A DNA stretch of 64,000 bases from Planctomycetes bacterium B3_Pla (GCA_005223045.1 NJBM01000014.1:62001-126000), one strand, 5' to 3'; counted from the first letter of the stretch, positions 1-9,784 are shown. The notes: generated by a model not told the origin, from the letters alone. Program-made: numbers and translations.

Positions 1-122
1 CTCTTCGAATTTGGACATTGCACTAACTGGAGATTAGGTACAGAATCCGGATATTCTTCTTACGGCACCATTATACAAGAAGTCATTAAGTTATAGAACT
101 ACTAATGGCGAGCCGAGAACAG

Positions 123-151
123 TTGAAATATGATTGTCAATGCTGTATTAT
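123..151 (+). promoter_or_regulatory. Candidate sigma70-type promoter for the Gfo/Idh/MocA gene
   Basis: A -35 box TTGAAA (123-128) and a -10 box TATTAT (146-151) are separated by exactly 17 bases; each box differs from consensus at one position. It lies about 150 bases upstream of the ATG at 302, with no other gene between. The rest of positions 1-301 shows no convincing coding sequence. Confidence 0.45.
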
Positions 152-301
152 ACCGGACGAAAGTACAGGAGCACTATTTGTGGCATCAAACAGAAAATTG
201 AAGTTGCATTTTCCTGCGTTCACGGCGTCTGATACATGCCCGTGTGCGTATGCCAGGAAAGCGAAATCCGATCAATTTCATCACCAATCCAGGAGGTAAA
301 C

Positions 302-1663
302 ATGACTGAACGTATCAACAAGTCCAATCTCAACCGTCGAGAGTTTCTCAAGAAGAGTGGTTCGCTCGCCGCCGGTGCGGCAGTGCTCGGTAGTATCGCA
401 CCGTCCGCCTTTGCCGGTGAAGACAACACAATTCGCCTGGCGCTGATCGGCTGCGGCGGACGCGGCAACGGCGCCGTCGGCGACGCGCTGTCTGTTGTCG
501 GCAAGGGGCCGGTCAAGCTGCACGCCATGGCCGATCTGGTGAAAGCCAAGATGGATTCGTCGCACAAGGCGCTGCACAAGAGATTCCCGGATCAGGTCGA
601 TGTTACCGAGGACCGCAAGTTTGTCGGTTTTAAGGGTTACCGCAAGGCCATCGACATCCTCAGGCCGGGTGACGTGGCGATGTGTACAACGAGATCCTAT
701 ATCCGGCCGCTGCACGTTGAGTACGCCATCAGCAAGGGCATCAACGTCTTTATGGAAAAGCCTTTCGCGTCCGATCCGGGCGGTCTGCAACGCATTCTCC
801 GCGCCGATGCAGTGGCAAAGAGCAAGAACCTCAAAGTCGCCGCGGGGCTTCAGTGCCGACACTCACCGGCCCGCCAGGCGCTGATTGAGAAAATCCGCAA
901 CGGCGAGATGGGCGATATACCGCTGATCCGCGCCAACCGCCTGGGAGGCAGCAGGTGGCTCTCGGATCAGGGCGACGCTTCCAACAAGCTAATGGACCAA
1001 CTCCAGTTCGGCAAGATCCATCTGCTGTGGGTCGGCTCGGGCCACATGGTCGATAACCTGATCCACCAGATTGACGAGTGCTGCTGGATCAAGGATGCCT
1101 GGCCGGTTTCGGTGGTCGGTATGGGCGGGCGCGAGCCCCACAGCACGGACCACGGGCAGAACATCGACATTTACGCTATGGAGTACACGTACCCCGACGG
1201 GACCAAGGCATTCTGCGGTTTTCGCCGGGCGAGCAAAACACGCTCAGAATTCGCCACGTTCATTCACGGCACCAAGTGTGCGGCACAGTTCTCAGGCAGG
1301 ACGCACCGCGCTACAGTCCACATGTTCAAAAACCAGCAGATCGAGAACAGCAATATCTCATGGACGCCGACAAAGGACGCCCACAGTCCGTGGCAGTACG
1401 AGTGGAACGAGCTGATCGAGAGTATCCGCAAGGACCGGCCTCACAATGAAATCAAGCGCGCTGTTTACTCGGATCTGACATCGTTGATGGGCCGTGCAGC
1501 CTGTCATACCGGCCAGGAAGTGACCTGGGACCAGATCATGGCGTCCAAATTCCAGTTCTGCGACTATCTGGACGATTTGTACTACGACAGCCCGCCGCCC
1601 GTTAAAGCCGACGAGAACGGCCAGTTCCCCTTCCCCATTCCGGGAAAGTGGACGGAAGTCTAA
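302..1663 (+). CDS. Gfo/Idh/MocA family oxidoreductase, Tat-exported
   Basis: A 453-residue NAD(P)-dependent sugar-type dehydrogenase of the Gfo/Idh/MocA family. The N-terminus carries a twin-arginine signal (NRREFLKK followed by a hydrophobic Ala/Gly segment ending SAFAG), so it is probably folded in the cytoplasm and exported. The Rossmann motif is visible as ALIGCGGRGNGAV, and the EKPFA motif, with the conserved lysine of the family, lies near residue 155. The ATG at 302 was chosen because a perfect AGGAGG lies at 291-296; an in-frame upstream extension to 236 would disrupt the signal peptide. It stands alone and converges with the thioredoxin gene 30 bases downstream. The substrate cannot be read from the sequence; planctomycetes carry many paralogues tied to polysaccharide breakdown. 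Confidence 0.93.
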   Translation: MTERINKSNLNRREFLKKSGSLAAGAAVLGSIAPSAFAGEDNTIRLALIGCGGRGNGAVGDALSVVGKGPVKLHAMADLVKAKMDSSHKALHKRFPDQVDVTEDRKFVGFKGYRKAIDILRPGDVAMCTTRSYIRPLHVEYAISKGINVFMEKPFASDPGGLQRILRADAVAKSKNLKVAAGLQCRHSPARQALIEKIRNGEMGDIPLIRANRLGGSRWLSDQGDASNKLMDQLQFGKIHLLWVGSGHMVDNLIHQIDECCWIKDAWPVSVVGMGGREPHSTDHGQNIDIYAMEYTYPDGTKAFCGFRRASKTRSEFATFIHGTKCAAQFSGRTHRATVHMFKNQQIENSNISWTPTKDAHSPWQYEWNELIESIRKDRPHNEIKRAVYSDLTSLMGRAACHTGQEVTWDQIMASKFQFCDYLDDLYYDSPPPVKADENGQFPFPIPGKWTEV

Positions 1664-1692
1664 GAGAGAGTCGGTCATACGCTCGACCGGGA

Positions 1693-2529
1693 TCAGGTTG
1701 TTTTGGCAGGTTGTGAGGCATGTTTCGGCAGAGACGGGCCAAGCTGCGCTTTGAGTTTCCTGAGAGCTTCGGCCCGTTCGTCGCTCGGTGCCCAGGGGTC
1801 AAACTTGTACTGAGCGCCTTTCAATTTGCCGACCACTTTCCACGCCGCGATGCGGGTCCCGAGATACTTGCTCTCGAGAGCCGGAATCACCGTCGGCATC
1901 GCTTTGAGTCCGCCCTTGACGAGGGCATCTATAACCTCGCGGCGAATGCCGGGATTCTTGTGGCCCAGGAGACTGATGAGTTCGTCAGTGTCGCTGCGAT
2001 TGATCTTGACAGCTTCAAAAAGTTGATTTGGTTTAGCAGCGTCTTCTCGCACTTTCGGCATGCGCGAGGTGCCGGTCTGCGTGTGGGTGTATTCCCACAC
2101 ATCCTTCAGCAATTTAGAGAATTCAGCGGGGTCGCGATAACCGAGCCAGTCGCCGACAATCTCGTTATGAGTATTTACAACGATGATTCGAGGCAATGTC
2201 TTGATCTTGTAGGCAAGGGCTACGTTGCGCTGTTTGTCCACGTCGATCCTAATGCAGATATAATTCTCCAGCATCTTGATGATCTGAGGCTGAGCAAATA
2301 CTTCACGATCCATCTTCTCACACCACGAGCACCACTCGGCCTCGAACTTGATCAGAACTGGACGTTTCCGGGCTTTTGCCGCGCTGATCCCGGCCTGGTA
2401 CGAGTCAAACCATATCGGCTTCTTTTCTCTGCCGGCGGCGATGTCCTGCCGGGGCGGGCTTTGCGCCGAAACCAGACTCGTTATCACGAAAATCGTCAGC
2501 GAGACTACCACGTATTTATTCGTTGCCAT
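1693..2529 (-). CDS. Exported thioredoxin-fold protein with C-terminal HEAT-like region
   Basis: A 278-residue protein with a signal peptide (residues 1-22), a thioredoxin domain with redox motif C67-S-W-C70, the cis-proline segment TLPRI near residue 110, and a C-terminal helical part (about 165-240) that reads like HEAT/armadillo repeats (NPGIRREVIDALVKGG). The domain resembles the thioredoxin-7/DsbD-gamma type (EAEWCSWCEKMDREVF). It is the last gene of the eight-gene minus-strand cluster, and its ATG overlaps the end of the cytochrome gene by 14 bases, which suggests translational coupling. A role in reducing the apocytochrome CxxCH thiols or other periplasmic disulfides is inferred from this coupling, not shown. 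Confidence 0.85.
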   Translation of the reverse strand: MATNKYVVVSLTIFVITSLVSAQSPPRQDIAAGREKKPIWFDSYQAGISAAKARKRPVLIKFEAEWCSWCEKMDREVFAQPQIIKMLENYICIRIDVDKQRNVALAYKIKTLPRIIVVNTHNEIVGDWLGYRDPAEFSKLLKDVWEYTHTQTGTSRMPKVREDAAKPNQLFEAVKINRSDTDELISLLGHKNPGIRREVIDALVKGGLKAMPTVIPALESKYLGTRIAAWKVVGKLKGAQYKFDPWAPSDERAEALRKLKAQLGPSLPKHASQPAKTT

Positions 2530-3922
2530 GAGCGATCTTCTCCCAATATGTACCTTCCTCGAAATCGGGGCTGTTGTCTTTATCGTGACATTCCGTGCAC
2601 GGAGTTTGTTTCATTATTACCCGCTTGACGGAAAGCTGCTGCTCAGACATGAGCTTGACATGGTGATCTCCGCGACCGTGGCACGCCTCACAGGAGACGT
2701 TCTTGAGCTTTGGAGTCAGCTTTTGGTTGATGTAGCCGTCGGAAGCCATGTAGCCAACCGTGTGACATTTGAGGCATTTTGGATTGTACTGGTTTCCTTG
2801 CCGCTCGAGCGCTTCAAAGGCGCGGGCATGAGCCGATTGCACCCAAATCTCATGCGCCATCTTATGACATTCCACGCAGCTCTCGGAGCCGATGTATCTG
2901 TCGGCATTCCTGCTCCGAGCGGCGGAAATAGAAGACAGGCCTTCTTCGTCGTCCTTTAGAGGATGAAAATCTCGTTCCTTCAGTTGCAGCTTATACTCTT
3001 CCACCAGCGCCGCGACCTGGGGGGCCATTTTCATGGATTCGGCCAGCAGAAAGAAATCGTTGGTGTACAGCCAATCTGCTTCCGGTGCGGGCAGGATGTC
3101 AAGCCGGCCGACGGTTTTGCCCTTGTCGGTGTTGAACACGATCACCGATTGATTCTCCTTTATCAGCTCGTTGCTGGCCTGCTCGACCTTTCCACCGATT
3201 ATCACATCGACCTCGAAGAACTGCCGGGCCAGCTCTTGCATCGTTGGCTTGTCGGCGAAAGCAAGCAGTACGATGAAATCGGCTTTGCTTTTCAGCTCCG
3301 GCAGGAATTTTGCAAGGGCGTCGGCCGGAGGCGTCAGGCTGAGCCCCTCGCCGATATTGTCGGAAAGCACGCTGTCATCGGTGACGCCGATGATCCCGCA
3401 CCTGTAGCCGTTCGACAATTCCGTCACGAGATAAGGCTCGAAGATAAGTTGCCCGTCGGGACCAAGCAGATTGGCCGAAACAAATCGGCTGTACTGCTCC
3501 TTCATTTTCTCGAGGGCTTCATAACTAAACGATAGTTCACGGTGCCCGACATTGACCGCATGATAGCCCATCTTGTCGTAGCCCTTGAGGATGTACTCCA
3601 GCTCTAAAACCTCCCATGGGCGAGGGCCGGCGGTCACATCTCCGGCGTCAACGAGCAGGAAGTCTCGGGGAATGGCCTTTGCGAGGTACGTTTGCCGCCG
3701 GCTTATGCCGCCGGCCATGCCGCTGGTGCAGCCGCACGGCTCGATGTGACCTCGCGTGTCGCAGGTATAGAAAACAGTAAAAACGGCCGGCGGGGAATTC
3801 ACTGTTGTACCGGATGCGCGGCGGCTTTTAAGAATACATAGCAGAATTGTCAGTAACACTATGCAGGCAGCTACGATTGCCAGGCCTATCGTCTTCGAAT
3901 TGCCGCGCCTTCGCGAAGCCAT
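2516..3922 (-). CDS. Tetraheme cytochrome c fused to a 5'-nucleotidase-like phosphoesterase domain
   Basis: A 468-residue membrane-anchored protein with one N-terminal transmembrane helix (about 13-32). Residues 48-290 resemble the UshA/5'-nucleotidase metallophosphatase fold (YTCDTRGHIEPCGC, LLVDAGDV, NVGHRE), but several metal ligands look altered. Residues 345-450 hold four c-type heme motifs: CVECH 349-353, CLKCH 383-387, CEACH 411-415 and CTECH 442-446, in a cytochrome c554-like pattern. The EPCGCTSGMAGGISRR motif is, from memory, typical of a planctomycete/deltaproteobacterial family. It lies 11 bases after the DUF4159 gene and overlaps the thioredoxin gene. It probably acts in periplasmic electron transfer; the phosphatase activity is doubtful. 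Confidence 0.88.
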   Translation of the reverse strand: MASRRRGNSKTIGLAIVAACIVLLTILLCILKSRRASGTTVNSPPAVFTVFYTCDTRGHIEPCGCTSGMAGGISRRQTYLAKAIPRDFLLVDAGDVTAGPRPWEVLELEYILKGYDKMGYHAVNVGHRELSFSYEALEKMKEQYSRFVSANLLGPDGQLIFEPYLVTELSNGYRCGIIGVTDDSVLSDNIGEGLSLTPPADALAKFLPELKSKADFIVLLAFADKPTMQELARQFFEVDVIIGGKVEQASNELIKENQSVIVFNTDKGKTVGRLDILPAPEADWLYTNDFFLLAESMKMAPQVAALVEEYKLQLKERDFHPLKDDEEGLSSISAARSRNADRYIGSESCVECHKMAHEIWVQSAHARAFEALERQGNQYNPKCLKCHTVGYMASDGYINQKLTPKLKNVSCEACHGRGDHHVKLMSEQQLSVKRVIMKQTPCTECHDKDNSPDFEEGTYWEKIAHGNE

Positions 3923-3933
3923 GTCATTGTTTC

Positions 3934-4635
3934 CTAATGGGTAAGTGCGTATGTAAAGATGTTGACGTTAATCTCCCGGCTGTTCTTAATCTCGTTTCCT
4001 CCACAGCAGCAGCATTTCTTGCCTCCGCTTCCCGTTTTTCCCGTCTTGCCGGCCGTTGCAGTGTCGTTCAATCCTTCAGGCGAGTATATCAGAACAATCT
4101 TGCCGTCGATTTCCAATCCCTCAAGCTGGGTCGTCCCTCCCTTTTTCAGCGTGATTGTCCTGACATCGAAGACAGTGTGAAACAGCGGATGGCTCATCTT
4201 CAGTTTGGTCAACCTCTTATCGGGGAATATCCGCCTTACCTCCTGCCTGAACGAACGGTCCCACTCCTGAGACGAACAGCCCGCCGAAGCAAGCAGAAAA
4301 CCGCCCCGCATCAGGTAGGACTTGAGAATCTGACGCTCCCTGTCCATAAGTCTGAAAGTGCCCTCTCCCGTCATGATGGCGAAGGGAAACTTGAACATGT
4401 CGTCCTTGGCAAGTCTGACCGGCGAGAACCTGCTTTCCGGCTCGCAGTTTGTCTCCCGGCGAATCGTGGACAAAAACTCCTCGCTGAAACAGACGGAACT
4501 CTTCGATCCGGCGTACGTCAGATTTGCGCACTTGAGCGGTTCCTTGTCGCCCATATTCGGAGCCCTCCGGCTCCAGGACGTTGCCGGAAGGGTCAGTAAG
4601 AAGATCATGAATGTAATTGTGCCGTGCCTGATCAT
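3934..4635 (-). CDS. DUF4159-type exported protein with a Cys4 run
   Basis: A 233-residue protein with a Sec signal (MIRHGTITFMIFLLTLPATSWS). The body matches the DUF4159 type found beside Bat-like operons (LTYAG, FPFAIMTGEGTFRL, GGFLLASAGCSS, HPLFHTVF, IVLIYSPEGLN), a GATase-like fold thought to be non-catalytic. Near the C-terminus a Gly/Lys/Thr-rich loop contains four consecutive cysteines, encoded at 4003-4014. The ATG at 4635 has a GGGAG ribosome site; an earlier in-frame TTG at 4668 would overlap the upstream gene and has no site. It sits 16 bases after the DUF4175-like gene. Function unknown. Confidence 0.82.
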   Translation of the reverse strand: MIRHGTITFMIFLLTLPATSWSRRAPNMGDKEPLKCANLTYAGSKSSVCFSEEFLSTIRRETNCEPESRFSPVRLAKDDMFKFPFAIMTGEGTFRLMDRERQILKSYLMRGGFLLASAGCSSQEWDRSFRQEVRRIFPDKRLTKLKMSHPLFHTVFDVRTITLKKGGTTQLEGLEIDGKIVLIYSPEGLNDTATAGKTGKTGSGGKKCCCCGGNEIKNSREINVNIFTYALTH

Positions 4636-4651
4636 TTTTCGCTCCCGTTTT

Positions 4652-7510
4652 CTATTTGTCTTCTGCAAGACGCTGGAAATACGCTTCGATAAGCCGATTG
4701 TATTCAGCCATCATCCGGCCCTGCCCTTCGACTTCAAATTCGGCGTTACTTTTCTTCTGTGCGGAAAGTTCCTCGATGTTGCCTGCCAGCGGATCCGGCT
4801 GCCTGTGGCCCTCTACCGTCTCGGCATTCACCCGTTTTGTGCCCATCATCGAGCCGTCACTCACAAGATTCTCTCCGAATGTGTCGCCGCCGAACATCGC
4901 AAGATTAGACTGGCCTCCCCCAGTTCCAGAGGCGCCGCGGCCCATCGCACCTGCAAAACCCATTCCCGGACTCCCCCCCATGTTCAAGCCCTGGGCCAAC
5001 TGGTCCATCGTATTACCGGGATTCAGCATCATCTGTATCTTGAGCCGGAATTCACATTGTTTGCATCCTTTTCCGCCTGCACTTTCGCAGAATGAGATCA
5101 TGGCGTGCATCATCGCGTAGGCTTCGTGAACTTTCGGATACGCCTCTTGTCCGTTGCCGTCATCCAGGAAGTCTTCTCCTTCCTGCATCAGCTCGGCAAT
5201 ATTCCGTCTCTCAATTTCCCGGGCGATTACGTACGCATCGCCGGCGACCTTCGGATACTCCTTCTCGATTTGGGCCGCGTGCTCGCGCAGTTTCTCTTTC
5301 AATTCGTTGAGTTCGTCCTTTATGAGAGCTTCATTCTCCGCCAGTTCTTTGAGCCGGACCCGCGTGTCGAAATCAGGTGTTGTGACATTACTCAGCGACC
5401 GCGTCTGCCGGGTAAGGTGTTTTTGGGCGAGATATAATTGCTTGAAGGTCTCCACGTCGGCCATAAGATTGAACATTTTTTCAATCTCGCTGTTGGCCTG
5501 CCGGATCGTATCTCTTAGTTCCTGCGTTTGTTGCCCCAGCTCTTTCAGGGCTTTTTCCTGCTCTACCCCGGCCTGAGCCAGAGAACCGGGGCAGTTTCCG
5601 GGCGAATCAGATCCCTCCTTGATCTTGTCGGCGCCGGCATTCATGTGGCCTTTGGCGTTATCCAGATGCTTTGCAAACTCCGACAGGGCTTTTTTGAAGT
5701 CTTTTTCGATGTCGAAAACCGGAGGCGTCTTTGATTCCTGCTGCAGCTTCGCCGACAACGACCGCGTTTTGTCGCCAAGCTCAGCCTGCTTTTGGGCAAG
5801 CTCGGCCAGACGGTCCTTAATGCTCTGCGAGTTTGGATCGGCCTTGTTTTCCTGAATCTGCTGCTTGAGATCGCTGGTCTCGCTATGGAGCTGCTGCTGG
5901 GCCTTGAGCAATTCCTCCATTTTGGCAAGCATATTGTCATATTTGAGCCGAAGGTCCTTTGCCGTCATTTGGCTCTGCATGAAGCGGGCGTATTCTTCTT
6001 CGGAGATGATTTGCAGCTTGAAAGATTCGGATGCGGCCGTCTGCGGGGCCTGTGGCAGAGAATCGGTCGCCGTAGCGTAATAGTCAATTGTGTCGCCAGG
6101 CCTAAGACCGAGGTCGCCAAGGTCAAGCGTCTCGGCTACCCGCACATACCCCTCGGCCTCGTTCACGTCGTAAAGCGCCTTTCGGGCATCGTCGGACTCA
6201 TTATGACTGCGGAAGATGCTGACATTCTGTATGCCGAGATCATCCTGCGCCTCGATAACGAGCGGAACTATGGCCGTGGGAATAGCGAGAGAATTCATCC
6301 CCGGACTGACAATTGAGACGTATGGCTTATTGTCTGCAATTAGCTTGACCTTGCCTGCGAACGGGTCCGTGCTGTTGTTGCCTTCTATGTCCGTGACGAT
6401 GACGGAGAACTTGCCGTCCTCGACAAGTGGAAAGGTCGCTTTGACAGTGTTTTCATTCTCGATGCGGCATTGGTATTGCCTGTTGCCCACCGTGACGGTT
6501 CCGGTCTTGAGCGGACGGTTCGACTGCATAGCCATTGTCACCTGCGTGCCACGATACCCTTTCAGGGTGCTCTCTTTGTCCGTTAGCGCCCTGGTCTTCT
6601 CGGAAATTCCGGTATAGTCAGGATACCGGTAATGGGCCAGCACAGATTCGATCCTCGGTATCCTGGACAGTTCGATTCGGTAGTATTTGCTGCGTCCTCT
6701 CTCTATGGCAGCATGATATATTATCTCCGAGCGAATGTTCTCGATAGTCTGAAAGAACGTGCCGTCGCCGGAGTCGAGCATCCCGGCCTCGCTGAGCACC
6801 TCTCCCGCAGGATTCACGGCAACAAGCGTGACGGCTTTTGGCATCGGCCCTTTGGCTGTGACGGTTATCGTCAGGTCCTGGCCGTAATCGACAATCGTCC
6901 CGGCGGGATCGACTATGAGCTTCGTCGGGTTGTATCGAGGATGGTCCCCGAACGGGTCAAGAAAACGCGGAATCTCAGCGAAGAACCAGCCGTAGAATAT
7001 TGCCGCAAGCAGCACCCAGGTTGCCAGGACACCCTTGAGGATGCGCGATTCGGCCCGCATCGTGGGCAGCTCGAGACTGTCCAGATTTTCCACCCGGTCA
7101 AGTTTGTTGACGGCAAGATCGATCCCTCTTTTCATCAGGGGCACTGAGACATTTTGCGTTTCCTGATCCTTGATCCTCTGGTCGAAATCAATTGCATTGA
7201 CCAGCTCGTTGTTCATCTCCGGATGTTCGCTTTCGATGAGCCTTGCCAGCATCTTTTCTCTGCAACCTGTGCGATTCAGGTATATGCGCGTCAGCACGTA
7301 TGTGGCTGCGATCACAACACCAAATGCTGAGATCAGTGTCAGACGCTGATGCCCGCTTAAAGCAGCAACGGCGTCAAGATAGAAACATAAAGCGCTGAAG
7401 ACAAAGCCCACCCAGAGGGTCCTGACAAGGGCAAGCCTGCGAACGCGCCGTCGCCGGGCCGCATCCAGATAGGCTAATGTCTCGGCTAAAGATGTCGTTG
7501 TCTCGTTCAT
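4652..7510 (-). CDS. DUF4175-like large membrane protein of the Bat-type cluster
   Basis: A 952-residue protein. Two hydrophobic segments near residues 30-80 and a third near 165-185 anchor it; the remainder is mostly periplasmic. Residues about 190-500 look like beta-rich immunoglobulin-type modules (FSVIVTDIEGN, DDLGIQNVSIF). Residues about 515-780 form long Gln/Lys/Glu-rich coiled coils, followed by a Gly/Met-rich low-complexity stretch (GMGFAGAMGRGASGTGGG). This layout fits the DUF4175-type protein usually encoded in planctomycete MoxR/VWA clusters. The ATG at 7510 has AAGGAAGG nine bases upstream; the in-frame ATG at 7519 abuts that site and is less likely. Function unknown; probably a scaffold for the neighbouring VWA proteins. 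Confidence 0.82.
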   Translation of the reverse strand: MNETTTSLAETLAYLDAARRRRVRRLALVRTLWVGFVFSALCFYLDAVAALSGHQRLTLISAFGVVIAATYVLTRIYLNRTGCREKMLARLIESEHPEMNNELVNAIDFDQRIKDQETQNVSVPLMKRGIDLAVNKLDRVENLDSLELPTMRAESRILKGVLATWVLLAAIFYGWFFAEIPRFLDPFGDHPRYNPTKLIVDPAGTIVDYGQDLTITVTAKGPMPKAVTLVAVNPAGEVLSEAGMLDSGDGTFFQTIENIRSEIIYHAAIERGRSKYYRIELSRIPRIESVLAHYRYPDYTGISEKTRALTDKESTLKGYRGTQVTMAMQSNRPLKTGTVTVGNRQYQCRIENENTVKATFPLVEDGKFSVIVTDIEGNNSTDPFAGKVKLIADNKPYVSIVSPGMNSLAIPTAIVPLVIEAQDDLGIQNVSIFRSHNESDDARKALYDVNEAEGYVRVAETLDLGDLGLRPGDTIDYYATATDSLPQAPQTAASESFKLQIISEEEYARFMQSQMTAKDLRLKYDNMLAKMEELLKAQQQLHSETSDLKQQIQENKADPNSQSIKDRLAELAQKQAELGDKTRSLSAKLQQESKTPPVFDIEKDFKKALSEFAKHLDNAKGHMNAGADKIKEGSDSPGNCPGSLAQAGVEQEKALKELGQQTQELRDTIRQANSEIEKMFNLMADVETFKQLYLAQKHLTRQTRSLSNVTTPDFDTRVRLKELAENEALIKDELNELKEKLREHAAQIEKEYPKVAGDAYVIAREIERRNIAELMQEGEDFLDDGNGQEAYPKVHEAYAMMHAMISFCESAGGKGCKQCEFRLKIQMMLNPGNTMDQLAQGLNMGGSPGMGFAGAMGRGASGTGGGQSNLAMFGGDTFGENLVSDGSMMGTKRVNAETVEGHRQPDPLAGNIEELSAQKKSNAEFEVEGQGRMMAEYNRLIEAYFQRLAEDK

Positions 7511-7534
7511 GGTCAACATCCTTCCTTATCGGCT

Positions 7535-9784
7535 TCAGACAAGACCGGAAGCGCGACGTATAAACCATTCTACACCCAGTAGAGAAACCAGCACACCGAA
7601 AACAGACAAACGGTCCCAGATATCCTGGGGCTTGCTTCGCACACACGAGAGTTTTTCAAAGACCCGCACCTTCTCAGGCAACGTTCCAAGCTCGGCAAGC
7701 TCCAAAGACTCACCGCCTGTCGTGTGTGAAAGCTGATCCAGGAACTCCCTGTCGGCGCTTACATACCGCGTCTCTATTGAATCGTGATAGACCGTAAAAC
7801 GAAGCGTGTCCTGCTCGGGCTGGCCAATATTATTGTGCAACGTGGCTTTGTACTCACCTTGCTGCTCCGGCGCATAGCGGGCCACGTAAATACTGGCATT
7901 GTCTCGCTCTAATTGCGGAGTCAGGCGCGTTTTCGTGCCGTCAGGAGCAATCAATTCCACCCACGGTTTGTATTGCGACCGGTCAACAAGTTTCGCCCTG
8001 ACGCCGATGTGCACCGTGTCGCCGGGCTTGCAGTTGTTTTTGTCGATCACGAACGAAATGTCCTGGCCCGGTAGAAACTCGGAATCCGAGACCAGCCAGC
8101 GGATCATCTGGCCCCAGAATCGCCCGTAAACGTCGTCATATTCCTGCAGGTCTCCCGGCAGGAATCCCCATTGCCACAGGCCCGAAGCGCCGATGCTCAT
8201 GACCTTGCCTTTGCCATATCGCTGATACGCCACGGTTGCTACTTCTCTGTCCATCCTGCCGGCCTTTGTCTGTGCCAGAACAACCGCGAGTGACTTCTCG
8301 TTGATTACTTTTGTGACGCTCGTCATCGAAGGAAGCTCGCGAATGATAACGTCGCTGGTCCTGTCGTGAGGATCGTAATTGAATATTGGATTCGATTTGC
8401 CCTGGACAGTCAGCTCAAAACGGACGTCTTTAAGCGTCTCGGCGGCCCATTCGACCGGCTCAATTCCCGCCAGCTCCGGACTTCTATCGGAATAAGGCTT
8501 GCCGCGAAAGAACACAATGCTGCCTCCTCGGTCGGTAAGGTAATCGCGCATAAGTTTCAATTCGGACGATGTGAAGGCCTGCTGAATGTCTTTGCCGAGA
8601 AAGATGCAGTCATACTTGAACAGCTCGTCCCGCGTTCTCGGCATCTGAATGCCCGGCGCCACCGTCTTGGTGAACACGTTGTCTTCGGAGATTCTTTCGA
8701 CCACCGCAAAAGTCTTGCGCCGGTTGATGTGGAAAATAGAAGTCACTTCGACGTTGGTGTCGGCGCGAAGCGCCCGAAGGAGAAACTTGCTGTCCCAGTG
8801 CGGGCGGGCCTCCACTACCAGCACCCTTGTTCGCTCGTCAATGACCCTGGCAATCAGGCTTCGCTCGTTGTTGTGCAGGTCGCTCTCGCCTACGAGCGGC
8901 TCGACCTCGACCCGGTACTGGATGACGCCCCTTCTTTCTTCGCGAATCGGAAACGTGACGTTGCCAGCGCCGTTTCGCAGGTTCACCTGCGATGAGGTCA
9001 CATACTTGTCCTCGCGGTAGAGATTGACCTTTGCGTTCCAATCCGCGTAGCCGGTTCCGACGAGCGTAACGTGGACGGACGCCGGCTGGTCAACAAAAAC
9101 GAAGTTCGAGCCGAGCCTGGCGGTAATGTACACGTCTTTGGCCTCGACAGAGGTGCCTAACGGCACGCTCCATACCGGCACGTTCATCGAGCGAAAGTAC
9201 CGCCCTACACTTCGCACGCTTGCGAGACTGTCGATCTCATTACTCCTGCCGTCACTCAGCAGCAACACCGATCTGAGTTTCTTGCCGGGATTACTCCTGG
9301 CCAGGTTCATAAGGGCCGAGGCGATATGTGTTTCTTCACCGTCCGTGCGCGTCTTTGACGATAATTGCTGCAATGAGGTATGTCGAAAGTCTTTATCGAA
9401 ACTGTAGAATCTCAGATCATAATCATTCTCTAACTGCCCCACCAGACCACTTTTGTCGTCCGCCAGGGCCTTTATCATCGTTTCGTACCGGCTTGCCTGG
9501 CCTATATCCTTGGTGTTCATACTCGCCGAGGAATCCGCCAGCACGCAGAATACGGGCCTCTGGGCAACTTCTTCCTGGGGCTTGAGCGCCATCGGCCTGG
9601 CGAGTATCACGAGCATTACAGCCAGCGCACAGAGCCGTATCAATGTCAGGATTCCCCTTCGCAGCCGGCCCGCAGCTCGAGCGCCGGCGAAATAGCCTGC
9701 CACTATCAGCACGCTCATAATCGCTCCGATGCCGATTATCAACGGCATCGAAATACACGGATCAAATACTACTCGTCCAAACAT
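7535..9784 (-). CDS. VWA-domain membrane protein with GATase-like domain
   Basis: A 749-residue protein with two N-terminal membrane helices (about 13-35 and 43-62), a VWA domain beginning at FCVLADSSASM (MIDAS motif DxSxS), an immunoglobulin-like middle (FVFVDQPASVHVTLVG), a class I GATase-like module (VLVVEARPHWDSKFLLRAL to LTDRGGSIVFFRG) and a C-terminal membrane helix (about 725-742). This architecture is common for the large membrane member of Bat-type clusters. It lies 53 bases after the BatA-like gene and 24 bases before the DUF4175-like gene. It probably forms a periplasmic complex with the other VWA proteins; no enzyme activity is predicted because a GATase Cys/His pair is not evident. 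Confidence 0.85.
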   Translation of the reverse strand: MFGRVVFDPCISMPLIIGIGAIMSVLIVAGYFAGARAAGRLRRGILTLIRLCALAVMLVILARPMALKPQEEVAQRPVFCVLADSSASMNTKDIGQASRYETMIKALADDKSGLVGQLENDYDLRFYSFDKDFRHTSLQQLSSKTRTDGEETHIASALMNLARSNPGKKLRSVLLLSDGRSNEIDSLASVRSVGRYFRSMNVPVWSVPLGTSVEAKDVYITARLGSNFVFVDQPASVHVTLVGTGYADWNAKVNLYREDKYVTSSQVNLRNGAGNVTFPIREERRGVIQYRVEVEPLVGESDLHNNERSLIARVIDERTRVLVVEARPHWDSKFLLRALRADTNVEVTSIFHINRRKTFAVVERISEDNVFTKTVAPGIQMPRTRDELFKYDCIFLGKDIQQAFTSSELKLMRDYLTDRGGSIVFFRGKPYSDRSPELAGIEPVEWAAETLKDVRFELTVQGKSNPIFNYDPHDRTSDVIIRELPSMTSVTKVINEKSLAVVLAQTKAGRMDREVATVAYQRYGKGKVMSIGASGLWQWGFLPGDLQEYDDVYGRFWGQMIRWLVSDSEFLPGQDISFVIDKNNCKPGDTVHIGVRAKLVDRSQYKPWVELIAPDGTKTRLTPQLERDNASIYVARYAPEQQGEYKATLHNNIGQPEQDTLRFTVYHDSIETRYVSADREFLDQLSHTTGGESLELAELGTLPEKVRVFEKLSCVRSKPQDIWDRLSVFGVLVSLLGVEWFIRRASGLV

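Noticed and set aside
105-299. A 64-residue open frame before the oxidoreductase gene
   Set aside because: It spans the candidate promoter, has no ribosome site and reads as random sequence.
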